Source of the DNA: an uncultured Clostridia bacterium | Lineage (GTDB): Bacteria; Bacillota; Clostridia; Oscillospirales; Ruminococcaceae | Direction: 5' to 3' | Length of the DNA stretch: 8,646 nt | Assembly (NCBI GenBank): GCA_947165805.1 | Contig: CAMVBT010000088.1 | Span: 1-8,646, forward strand | Part shown: in pieces, positions 1-6,392 of the stretch | Position numbering within the stretch: the stretch's first letter is position 1 | Layout of the letters: each line of letters begins with the position of its first letter | Program-made: the position numbers and the translations under genes | Notes under the pieces: model-generated | Database searches by the model: none | Told to the model about the DNA's origin: nothing | What the model saw: the letters and a program-made list of their open reading frames with translations, nothing else

Positions 1-672
1 TATAGTGATCGTTTCAATGCCGCAGATGCGCGCCGCCTCGATCTTTTCGGGATATCCGCCTGCCGCGCCGCTCTCCTTTGTGACAAGTATCTGCGCGCCG
101 CTTTGTTTGATATGCGCGATGTTTTCTTCAACGGTGAACGGACCCTTTCCGACGATGATATGCACCCTGTCGAATCCGAATGAAGCACACATCTCTTCTG
201 TTACGCCGGCGGGCAGGACGCGCAGCCATATCCTGCCGGTATCGCGCACCTTCGCGAGCTCGGGGAGCTCCTTGCTCCCGAGTGTGCTGAGTATGATCTT
301 ATCGTTTTTATCCAGCAAGTCAACAAGCTCCGCAAGGCTGTCCGCGCACTGTCCCGACAGTTTTTCCGGACTCCGCAGAAGTCTGTGGCAGCGCACATTC
401 AGGGCTTCACAGGCCGAACGTATATTCGCGGTAGCCTCGGTCGCATAGGGGTGGGTCGCGTCGATAACGGCCTCGTAATTTCCCGACGCGATCAGTGTTT
501 TCATTTCACTGCGGTCGAGTTTTCCCGTGAAGATATTGAGAAATTCACTGCTCCCGAGGAGCCGTGCGCCGTAATCGGTTGTCACCGAAACATCTGTGCG
601 GATCCCTTTCCCGGCGCACCACTCCGACAGTTCGCGCCCCTCGGTGGTCCCTCCGAATATCAGTAATTTCAT
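1..672 (-). CDS. cbiJ: Cobalt-precorrin-6A reductase CbiJ (CobK family), 3' end cut by window edge
   Basis: CbiJ reduces cobalt-precorrin-6A with a nicotinamide cofactor, following CbiD. From the ATG at 672-670 the frame stays open for 224 codons to position 1. The family is about 250-265 residues, so roughly 25-40 C-terminal residues lie beyond the edge. I translated it by hand: MKLLIFGGTTEGREL at the N-terminus with the Rossmann-like GGTTEGR loop (7-13), VIDATHPYATEAT (69-81), LSTLGSKELPEL (128-139), WLRVLPA (149-155), IVGKGPFTVEEN (173-184) and LVTKESGAAGG (196-206), all typical of CobK/CbiJ. The start overlaps the cbiH stop by four bases (ATGA). The upstream ribosome binding site is weak, so coupling to cbiH is likely. 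Truncation is due only to the window, with no internal stop. Confidence 0.95.
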   Translation of the reverse strand, partial: MKLLIFGGTTEGRELSEWCAGKGIRTDVSVTTDYGARLLGSSEFLNIFTGKLDRSEMKTLIASGNYEAVIDATHPYATEATANIRSACEALNVRCHRLLRSPEKLSGQCADSLAELVDLLDKNDKIILSTLGSKELPELAKVRDTGRIWLRVLPAGVTEEMCASFGFDRVHIIVGKGPFTVEENIAHIKQSGAQILVTKESGAAGGYPEKIEAARICGIETITI

Positions 673-1391
673 AGCCTGTAACCTCTCGGAGTGACGAGTT
701 TTCCGCCGATGACACGGGTAACGGAATTGCCGATAAATACGGTGGTGAACATATCGACAACGGCATCTTTCAGCTCCCCGAGCGTCAGAATTTTACAGCT
801 TTCGCCCTCGCGCCCGATGTTTGACGCTGTCCCGCACGGCACATCTTCCGCGCGGTATTTCAGAACGATCTCACACGCCTTGCGCAGATTATCCGTGCGC
901 TTGTGAGACATGGGATTGTAGAGCGCTATCACGAAGTCTCCCGCAGCCGCGCCCTCAAGCCGCTTTTCGATGACCTCCCACGGTGTCAGAAGGTCGGACA
1001 GGCTGACGACCGCGAGATCGTTGGTCAGCGGAGAACCGAGCAGCGCCGCTCCCGAAAGAGCTGCGGTAACTCCCGCTATCACCTTTATCTTCGTGCCGGG
1101 ATAGTTTTCGGCAAGCTCATACGCGAGAGCCGCCATTCCGTAAACTCCCGCGTCGCCGCTGCATACGAGCGCCGTGTCAAGCCCGCAGGCCGCCTGTTCG
1201 AGCGCGAAAATGACGCGCTCCTTCTCCTGCCTCATTCCCGTAGTCCAGTAGTTTTTATCCGGAAATACAGGCCGCAGGAGCTCGCAGTAGACCGTGTATC
1301 CGACGATCAGAGCGCTCTTGTTTATCGCATTTGCGGCTTCGCCTGTCATTCCGTCCGGCGAGCCGCTTCCGATGCCGACTATGTAAAGCAT
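669..1391 (-). CDS. cbiH: Cobalt-precorrin-3 C17-methyltransferase CbiH (CobJ family)
   Basis: CbiH methylates C17 with S-adenosylmethionine and drives ring contraction to cobalt-precorrin-4, the step that turns the porphyrinoid into a corrinoid. At 240 residues it matches single-domain CbiH/CobJ. Diagnostic stretches are YIVGIGSGSPDGMT (3-16), IVGYTVYCELL (29-39), CSGDAGVYGMAAL (77-89), VIAGVTAALSGAALLGSPLT (104-123), NDLAVVSLSDLLTPW (124-138) and ALYNPMSHKR (156-165). The start shares one base with the cbiG stop (TAATG), with AAGGA about ten bases upstream. The stop overlaps the cbiJ start as ATGA. The neighbourhood supports the anaerobic CbiH assignment over the aerobic CobJ. There is no C-terminal [4Fe-4S]-type extension as in the long CbiH60 form. 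Confidence 0.96.
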   Translation of the reverse strand: MLYIVGIGSGSPDGMTGEAANAINKSALIVGYTVYCELLRPVFPDKNYWTTGMRQEKERVIFALEQAACGLDTALVCSGDAGVYGMAALAYELAENYPGTKIKVIAGVTAALSGAALLGSPLTNDLAVVSLSDLLTPWEVIEKRLEGAAAGDFVIALYNPMSHKRTDNLRKACEIVLKYRAEDVPCGTASNIGREGESCKILTLGELKDAVVDMFTTVFIGNSVTRVIGGKLVTPRGYRL

Positions 1392-2416
1392 TAGCGGTCA
1401 TTCCTTTCAAAGTCTATATACACCGGCAGCTCCGAGACTGCCGCGGTGATGCCGTTCCCGGAGGTCTTTCTGACGATGAGAGAACCTCCCGCGCATACCG
1501 AAGCGCGTTCGCAGACGTTGTCCGTGCCTGTCGTCTTTTCGACAAAATCCGAGTGGGAAAATTCGCCGCGGACGTTCATGAGCTCGTCCGCCGAAAACGT
1601 CCTCAGCGGCAGTCCGAAGCGCTCGCAGAATTTCAGAAGTCCCGGCTCGTCGGACTTTATATCAATGGTCGCGGCTCCAGCCAGCCGTCGGATATCGAGA
1701 CGGTTTTCCGAAAAGACGTTCATGACGTGCGCCGTTATTTCGTTCGCGGAGATGCCTTTCTTGCAGCCTATCCCGACGATCAGGTCTTTCGGCAGCAGGT
1801 TCAGTGTAGTCCCGAACGGCTTGTCCTCCGCGTTTCCCGAAACGCAGATGCCGATCCCGCAGTCCGCGCCCCCGGTAAGCTCGAACGGCAGCAGCGAGTG
1901 CGGATAATCACAGCGTGACCCCACTCTGCCGCCGTTCACGATAGCCGCCGCTACCGTTTTTGCGGCGTCCATATCGCATATCACAAGGTCGTTCGCTTTC
2001 GCGAACATATCGGGCGAGAACAGCCCGCGTGAGTCGGTGGCTGTCGTTATCACAGGCACCGCGCCGACTGTCTCCGCGACCCTCCGGGTAAGCTCATTCG
2101 CACCGCCGAGATGCCCCGAGAGCACCGAGACCGCGAATTTCCCGCTGTCATCGACCGCGACGACCGCAGGGTCGGTGATCTTGGAGCAGAGATGCGCCGC
2201 GACAGCGCGGACAGCTATGCCCACCGAGCTCACGAAAATGAGTGCTCCGAATCTGCCGAAAATGGCCGGGATAAGAGCCGACAATTCCGTAAATGTTTCG
2301 GCGTTCTCATCGGTGTGCTTGTGAAAGCAGAACCGCGTCACGTCGGACATTCCGACAGCTATGCGCGCCGAAAGCTCCCTGCCGCTGCCGGTGAATGAGA
2401 TTACTGCAGTTTTCAT
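1391..2416 (-). CDS. cbiG: Cobalt-precorrin-5A hydrolase CbiG
   Basis: CbiG opens the delta-lactone of cobalt-precorrin-5A and releases the two-carbon fragment as acetaldehyde, giving cobalt-precorrin-5B for CbiD. The protein has 341 residues, a usual length for stand-alone CbiG. The N-terminal domain shows VSSVGIAVRAVAAHL (62-76), DPAVVAVDDSGKFAVSVLSG (82-101), HLGGANELTRRVA (102-114) and ITTATDSRG (123-131). A variable middle (about 132-205) leads to the C-terminal domain with VGIGCKKGISANEI (214-227), LAGAATIDIKSDEPGL (245-260) and a Gly/Ala-rich end. A ribosome binding site (AAAGGCGG) lies just upstream. The start overlaps the cbiF stop as ATGA, and the stop shares one base with the cbiH start. 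It is not fused to a methyltransferase, unlike some clostridial CbiG proteins. No break seen. Confidence 0.96.
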   Translation of the reverse strand: MKTAVISFTGSGRELSARIAVGMSDVTRFCFHKHTDENAETFTELSALIPAIFGRFGALIFVSSVGIAVRAVAAHLCSKITDPAVVAVDDSGKFAVSVLSGHLGGANELTRRVAETVGAVPVITTATDSRGLFSPDMFAKANDLVICDMDAAKTVAAAIVNGGRVGSRCDYPHSLLPFELTGGADCGIGICVSGNAEDKPFGTTLNLLPKDLIVGIGCKKGISANEITAHVMNVFSENRLDIRRLAGAATIDIKSDEPGLLKFCERFGLPLRTFSADELMNVRGEFSHSDFVEKTTGTDNVCERASVCAGGSLIVRKTSGNGITAAVSELPVYIDFERNDR

Positions 2417-3168
2417 TTTTCCGCCTTTCTGAATCCTGTCTCAAATGTCTTGTCATACAGCTTCGACAGCTCATATCCGCTGCCGAGGACACGTCCGACG
2501 ATGATGAGCGCGGTCTTTTTTATGCCACAGATGCTCGCCGTTTCGTGAAGAGTCCCGACTGTGCAGCGAAGCACTCTCTCGTCCGGCCATGTCGCCTTGT
2601 ACACTATCGCGGCGGGCGTTTCGGGCGGGCAGCCTCCCTTTATCAGCCGTTCCGACAGCTCCGCGGTCATTCCCGCGCTGAGGAATATCACCATTGTCGC
2701 GCCGTGAGCCGCAAGGCTTTCTATGCTCTCGGAGCCCGGCACCTCCGTGCGTCCCGCCATTCGTGTGACAATGACGGTCTGCGAGACTCCGGGCAGCGTA
2801 TATTCGGCTCTGAGCGCTGCGGCTGCCCCGAACATCGAGCTTACGCCCGGGGTTATCCGGTACTCTGTCCCGAGTTCATCAAGTCTGTCCGTCTGCTCGC
2901 GCAGAGCGCCGTAAAGCGAAAGATCGCCGGTCTGGAGCCGTACAGTATGTTTGCCGGCGAGCTCGGCTGCCTGTATGGTATCAATAATTTCCTCAAGCGA
3001 CATTTCCGCGCTGTTGTGTATCTCGCAGCTGTCCTTCGCGTATTTCAGAAGCTCGTCACTGACGAGCGAGCCCGCGTATATTATCACGTCCGCGTTCTGC
3101 AGAAGCCTCATTCCGCGCACCGTTATGAGGTCTGCCGCGCCGCAGCCCGCTCCCACAAAATCAACCAT
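2413..3168 (-). CDS. cbiF: Cobalt-precorrin-4 C11-methyltransferase CbiF
   Basis: CbiF transfers a methyl group from S-adenosylmethionine to C11 of cobalt-precorrin-4. It is a 251-residue tetrapyrrole methylase of normal length. The N-terminal glycine-rich loop is FVGAGCGAADLITVRG (4-19), followed by the family-typical YAGSLVSDELL (31-41), HNSAEMSLEEI (51-61), RLQTGDLSLYGALREQ (77-92), TPGVSSMFGAAAAL (106-119) and ATWPDERV (192-199). These separate it from CbiH and CbiL. The usual Gly-Asp-Pro of the cofactor loop is Gly-Asp-Leu at 81-83. AAGGA lies eight bases before the ATG. The gene overlaps cbiD by eight bases and cbiG by four (ATGA). It acts after CbiH and before CbiG. Confidence 0.96.
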   Translation of the reverse strand: MVDFVGAGCGAADLITVRGMRLLQNADVIIYAGSLVSDELLKYAKDSCEIHNSAEMSLEEIIDTIQAAELAGKHTVRLQTGDLSLYGALREQTDRLDELGTEYRITPGVSSMFGAAAALRAEYTLPGVSQTVIVTRMAGRTEVPGSESIESLAAHGATMVIFLSAGMTAELSERLIKGGCPPETPAAIVYKATWPDERVLRCTVGTLHETASICGIKKTALIIVGRVLGSGYELSKLYDKTFETGFRKAEK

Positions 3169-4300
3169 TATATTCGTCCTTTATCGTTTTTATCATTTCG
3201 TCCGCGTCCGCTGTTTTCACAACTACGCCGTGCTTGTCGGAGAACATCACAGCCGCGGTCTTTGCCGCTCCCTTGACCTTTGCTTCAAGGTAGTATCCCG
3301 CGCGCCCGGCGAGGATATCGAGCGTCTGCCGCATATACCCCGCTTCGGCGAGGATACCCAGCGCCGCGTCAACGGTCGCGCAGTCCGGCAGCTTTTGCAG
3401 CACCGGCAGTTCCGCGCCCGCGAGGACTCCGCAGGTGACGAGCACGTACATCCGCCCGTCGGCCTGCGCGGAATGGGTGTTCATTATCCCTGCGCCGAGC
3501 TTGACGAGCTTTCCTATATGTCCTATTATCAGTATCCCGCGGAAGCCGAGCTCAAGCGCGATGTCAACAGCGTCGCCGATGAAGTTGCTGCACTTGACGC
3601 TCTTTTCAACATCGAACGGCATTTCCCGCGCGATGAAATTTTCGCCGTAATTCCCGAGGGTGAAGAACACATTTTCGTGTCCTTCGGCTTTTCTCATATT
3701 GAGCTCCGTGCGTATCGTATCGACAAGCGCGGCATTGCTCATAGGCTCGATGATACCGCTCGTTCCGATAACGGAGATCCCGCCCTCTATCCCGAGGCGG
3801 GGATTATACGTTTTTTTCGCGAGCTCCGCGCCGCCGGGAATACTTATCTCGACTGTGAAGCCGCCTGTATAGCCGTATTCCTTTGCGGCCTCCGAGACCG
3901 CTTCCGTTATCATTTTCCGCGGGACGGAATTTATCGCCCACTCCCCGACAGGCTGGTCAAGTCCGGCTTTCGTGACTCTTCCGATGCCCTCGCCTCCGGT
4001 TATCGTGATGCCGTTTTCCGTCTTGGTCACCGCTGCGTAAACAAGTATCCCGTTTGTGATATCCGGGTCGTCGCCGCTGTCCTTTCTGACCGCGCATTTC
4101 GCGTAACAGTCCGTTGTCTCGGCCTCCGCGACATCGAGAGTCAGTGTTATGCCTTTCGGCGTCGGCAGCGTGACACTGCCCGGTTTTTCTCCCGATAATA
4201 CGCAGACTGCCGCAGCCTTTGCGGCTGCGGCGGCGCACGAACCCGTGGTATAGCCGCAGCGGAGCAGTTTTCCTCTGCGGTAGACAAATTCGTTTAACAT
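3161..4300 (-). CDS. cbiD: Cobalt-precorrin-5B (C1)-methyltransferase CbiD
   Basis: CbiD uses S-adenosylmethionine to methylate C1 of cobalt-precorrin-5B in the cytoplasm, giving cobalt-precorrin-6A. At 379 residues it has the family's usual length. Hallmark stretches are LRCGYTTGSCAAAAAKAA (13-30), AVRKDSGDDPDIT (70-82), GEGIGRVTKAGL (103-114), NPRLGIEGGISVIGTSGI (166-183) and GHIGKLVKLGAGIMNTHS (260-277). The start lies two bases after the cbiK stop with no ribosome binding site, so coupling to cbiK is likely. The N-terminus matches other CbiD proteins, which begin about 12 residues before the LRCGYTTGS motif. The 3' end overlaps cbiF by eight bases. It acts directly after CbiG, encoded two genes downstream. 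No missing motif or break was seen. Confidence 0.97.
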   Translation of the reverse strand: MLNEFVYRRGKLLRCGYTTGSCAAAAAKAAAVCVLSGEKPGSVTLPTPKGITLTLDVAEAETTDCYAKCAVRKDSGDDPDITNGILVYAAVTKTENGITITGGEGIGRVTKAGLDQPVGEWAINSVPRKMITEAVSEAAKEYGYTGGFTVEISIPGGAELAKKTYNPRLGIEGGISVIGTSGIIEPMSNAALVDTIRTELNMRKAEGHENVFFTLGNYGENFIAREMPFDVEKSVKCSNFIGDAVDIALELGFRGILIIGHIGKLVKLGAGIMNTHSAQADGRMYVLVTCGVLAGAELPVLQKLPDCATVDAALGILAEAGYMRQTLDILAGRAGYYLEAKVKGAAKTAAVMFSDKHGVVVKTADADEMIKTIKDEYNG

Positions 4301-4302
4301 AT

Positions 4303-5601
4303 TTATGCTATGCTGTCAGATTTGAACGTGATCTCATGGTCATACCATGTTGACTTCTTCGCACTCTGCGCGGCGCACTTTATCGGCGTGTCGAGCGCCT
4401 CTACGGGGACAGTAAAGACGTGCTGTCCCTCGGAGTTTTCGGTGAAGGTTATCCACTCGCTCTCGCCGGCTTTCTCGGCTTCCTCCGCTGTGCCCATGTA
4501 GAGATTGCTGAAGCCCGAGCCGCTGAGTGTTATCACGGCGGTCATCTTGCCGTCGGCGGCTGTGAGCTTGCAGTCAACTATTTTGAACATAGAGCCGTCG
4601 GTCTCTGCGGAAATGCTGTATTCACCGTCGGCAGGAGCGGACGCGTCCGAAAGCGCGGCAGCGTTCTTCACATGGTCAACATACATCTTCTGTATCGCGT
4701 CGAGCTCTCCGAGACCGCGGATAAGAGTTATCACCTCGAAGCCCTCGTTTGTGAGGACAGTCTTCCACGAATCGTCCTCGTCGCCCGCCATATCGTTGTT
4801 TGCGTGGTCGCCCGCGACTACCATGAGCGGTTCGAGGACTACGCGCTTATAGCCGCCTGCCTTGACTGCCGCAACTACGTCGTCGAGCGAGGGCTCGGCT
4901 TCCACCGTTCCGATATAGTAATTCTTCTTGCCAGCGTCGGTGAGTTTGCACTGGAGTTTTGCATAAGTAGCGTTGGAGGTGTGCTCCGTGCCGTGTCCCA
5001 TGAATACGATAGCCGTATTGCCGTCGTCATACTCGGAAGTAGCGGCTGTTATCGCGTCGATGACATTCGTGTAATCGTCGTCGCTTGTGAGAAGCGGAGC
5101 TCCGACCTTTACGCTGTCGAACTTGTCAGCGTTCGCCCTTACGACTTCCATAAGATCGTCGTATTCAAAGCCGCTCATAACGTGCGTCGGCTGAACAGTC
5201 AGGTCTTTCACGCCGTCTGCTTCGAGGCGCGCGAAAGCCTCCTCAACGTTGTCGATAACGAGGTTGTCGCGGTCTTTGAGCTTGTCAATAATTATCTGGC
5301 TCGTGAACGCGCGGCGGACTTCATAGTCCGGATTTGCCGCCTGTATCGCATTCTCGATGCCGCCGATCGTTTTGTCGCGGCTGTCGTTGTAGCTTGTGCC
5401 GAAGCTCACCGTGAGGATTACGGGCTTGTCCGCGGAAACGGTATCGTCCTCCGCGGGCGCTTCCGTTGTGGTCGTGGTTTCCGGCGCCGCGGTAGCTGCC
5501 GCCGTTGTCGTTGACGCGGGGGTTTTCCCGCCGCAGCCTGCCAGCGCAAGCGCGCATACCGCGGTGCCGAGCGCTGTGGCCATGATCTTTTTCAGTTTCA
5601 T
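4303..5601 (-). CDS. cbiK: Lipoprotein CbiK-type sirohydrochlorin cobaltochelatase with extra C-terminal beta-rich domain
   Basis: CbiK inserts Co2+ into sirohydrochlorin, the entry step of the anaerobic cobalamin pathway. This 432-residue protein is much longer than typical CbiK (about 260-270). Residues 1-22 are a signal with lipobox LAGC, so Cys23 should be lipidated and the protein exported. Residues 24-59 are a Thr/Ala/Glu linker. The chelatase domain spans about 60-315 and closely resembles Salmonella CbiK: VSFGTSYNDS (65-74), RAFTSQIIIDKL (97-108), MGHG with His203, and VVAGDHANNDMAGDEDDSWK (261-280) with His266. These histidines and Glu146 (GFEY) match Salmonella His145, His207 and Glu89 as I recall that sequence, so the site looks intact. 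Residues 325-427 add a beta-rich domain (from DGEYSI to WYDHEITF) like repeats I associate with clostridial surface proteins. There is a consensus ribosome binding site and a 47-bp gap upstream; cbiD begins two bases after the stop. No internal start with a ribosome binding site was seen that would give a cytoplasmic form. Fe or Ni chelation, or heme binding, are alternatives. Confidence 0.92.
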   Translation of the reverse strand: MKLKKIMATALGTAVCALALAGCGGKTPASTTTAAATAAPETTTTTEAPAEDDTVSADKPVILTVSFGTSYNDSRDKTIGGIENAIQAANPDYEVRRAFTSQIIIDKLKDRDNLVIDNVEEAFARLEADGVKDLTVQPTHVMSGFEYDDLMEVVRANADKFDSVKVGAPLLTSDDDYTNVIDAITAATSEYDDGNTAIVFMGHGTEHTSNATYAKLQCKLTDAGKKNYYIGTVEAEPSLDDVVAAVKAGGYKRVVLEPLMVVAGDHANNDMAGDEDDSWKTVLTNEGFEVITLIRGLGELDAIQKMYVDHVKNAAALSDASAPADGEYSISAETDGSMFKIVDCKLTAADGKMTAVITLSGSGFSNLYMGTAEEAEKAGESEWITFTENSEGQHVFTVPVEALDTPIKCAAQSAKKSTWYDHEITFKSDSIA

Positions 5602-5608
5602 TTTGTTG

Positions 5609-5614
5609 CCTCCT
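5609..5614 (-). promoter_or_regulatory. Strong Shine-Dalgarno site of the cobaltochelatase gene
   Basis: Reads AGGAGG on the minus strand, seven bases before the ATG at 5601-5599. It is the only full consensus site in the window, while neighbouring genes have weaker sites or rely on overlap. It fixes the start that includes the signal peptide and suggests independent, possibly high, translation initiation for this gene. Confidence 0.85.
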
Positions 5615-5631
5615 GATTTTTTCTTTTTATG

Positions 5632-5651
5632 TAAAACAGTTTTCTGTTTTA
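5632..5651. repeat. Perfect 20-bp inverted repeat between the ABC ATPase and cbiK genes
   Basis: TAAAACAG (5632-5639) and CTGTTTTA (5644-5651) are exact reverse complements separated by TTTT. The right arm contains the stop codon of the ABC ATPase (5649-5651). The stem is AT-rich (two G:C pairs of eight). On the transcribed strand it is not followed by a T run but by a purine-rich stretch, so it is a poor intrinsic terminator. It lies about 18 bases upstream of the cbiK ribosome binding site, within the only real gap of the operon. It could be an operator for a dimeric regulator, a weak RNA hairpin marking a processing or stability boundary, or chance in AT-rich spacer. I see no convincing -35/-10 promoter pair beside it. 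Confidence 0.55.
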
Positions 5652-6392
5652 TCCGTGATATTTTTCGTAAAGCTCGTCCGATATGTCGAAATGGTCGGTG
5701 AGCGTCTTCCGGTCAAGCAGCTCCGATGGCTTTCCCATTCCCGTGCAGCAGCCTTTTTTCAGCAGCAGAACGGTGTCCGATATCTTCCCGGCAAGCTCCG
5801 TTTCGTGCAGGGACATAACGACTGCGATATTCCGCTCATGCCGCAGTCTGTCAAGCATTTCGAGAAACGTCAGCTTGTAGTGTATGTCGAGGAATGAGGT
5901 CGGCTCGTCGAGCAGCAGTATCTTCGGTTCGCGGCAGACCGCGCGTGCGAGCATCACACGCTGCTTCTGACCGTCGCTTATCTCGGTGAAGAAGCAGTCC
6001 GCGAGCTCCGCGGTATCGGTGAGCCGCATAGCCTCCGCGACCGCTTTTCTGTCCGCGTCTCCGAGCAGCCCGAACGTCCCGGTGTACGGGTATCTTCCCG
6101 TTTCGATAACGTCCCGGCAGGTCATCATATCGGTCTTGGGGCGGTCGGTGAGCATCGCGGAAACGCACTTCGCGAGATCGTTCCTGCTCATTCCGGACAC
6201 ACTCATGCCTTCTATCAGCATTTCCCCCGACAGCGGCGGTATCTGCCCCGCGAGCGTTTTTAAAAGCGTCGATTTGCCGGAGCCGTTCTGCCCGATAAAG
6301 GTCAGTATCTCGCCGCCGCTCACGGTGAACGATATGTCGTGCGCTATCTCACGCTTGCCGTAGCCCGCGCATAAATGTTTAATCTCTAACAC
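5649..6392 (-). CDS. ABC transporter ATP-binding protein, FecE/BtuD-like
   Basis: A 247-residue cytoplasmic ATPase that powers the importer. Walker A is GQNGSGKST (34-42), the signature is ISDGQKQ (138-144, a variant of LSGGQ common in this subfamily), Walker B is ILLLDEP (158-164) with catalytic Glu163, the D-loop is SFLD (166-169), and the switch His is His196 in MSLHETE. Where siderophore-type ATPases usually have a Q-loop glutamine, this protein reads AMLTDRPKTD (79-88), with no Gln. The start is GTG, supported by AAGGAAG ten bases upstream and by the protein beginning, as usual for this family, just before the first beta strand. No nearby ATG gives a better N-terminus. The gene overlaps the permease by 14 bases. 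Its stop codon lies inside an inverted repeat. It is certain as an ABC ATPase; transport of a corrinoid or other tetrapyrrole is inference from context. Confidence 0.95.
   Translation of the reverse strand: MLEIKHLCAGYGKREIAHDISFTVSGGEILTFIGQNGSGKSTLLKTLAGQIPPLSGEMLIEGMSVSGMSRNDLAKCVSAMLTDRPKTDMMTCRDVIETGRYPYTGTFGLLGDADRKAVAEAMRLTDTAELADCFFTEISDGQKQRVMLARAVCREPKILLLDEPTSFLDIHYKLTFLEMLDRLRHERNIAVVMSLHETELAGKISDTVLLLKKGCCTGMGKPSELLDRKTLTDHFDISDELYEKYHG

Noticed and set aside
1331..1918. A 195-codon plus-strand open frame across the cbiG/cbiH junction
   Set aside because: It shadows two well-supported minus-strand genes and shows no motif or ribosome binding site.
2951..4198. A 415-codon open frame on the plus strand
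   Set aside because: It runs antisense to cbiD and cbiF, whose minus-strand products match known families over their whole length. The plus-strand product has no recognisable motif and is rich in Arg, as expected from a mirrored GC-rich coding strand.
4420..5514. A 364-codon open frame on the plus strand
   Set aside because: Antisense to the cobaltochelatase gene. Its product is rich in Val, Arg and Cys without family features, and there is no good start context. The minus-strand protein has clear CbiK motifs.
5602..5648. Cobalamin riboswitch upstream of cbiK
   Set aside because: The gap is under 50 bases, far too short for the roughly 200-base element. If the operon has one, it should lie beyond the right edge.
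5632..5651. Intrinsic terminator ending the transporter genes
   Set aside because: The stem is AT-rich with only two G:C pairs and is not followed by a T run on the transcribed strand, so termination is unlikely.
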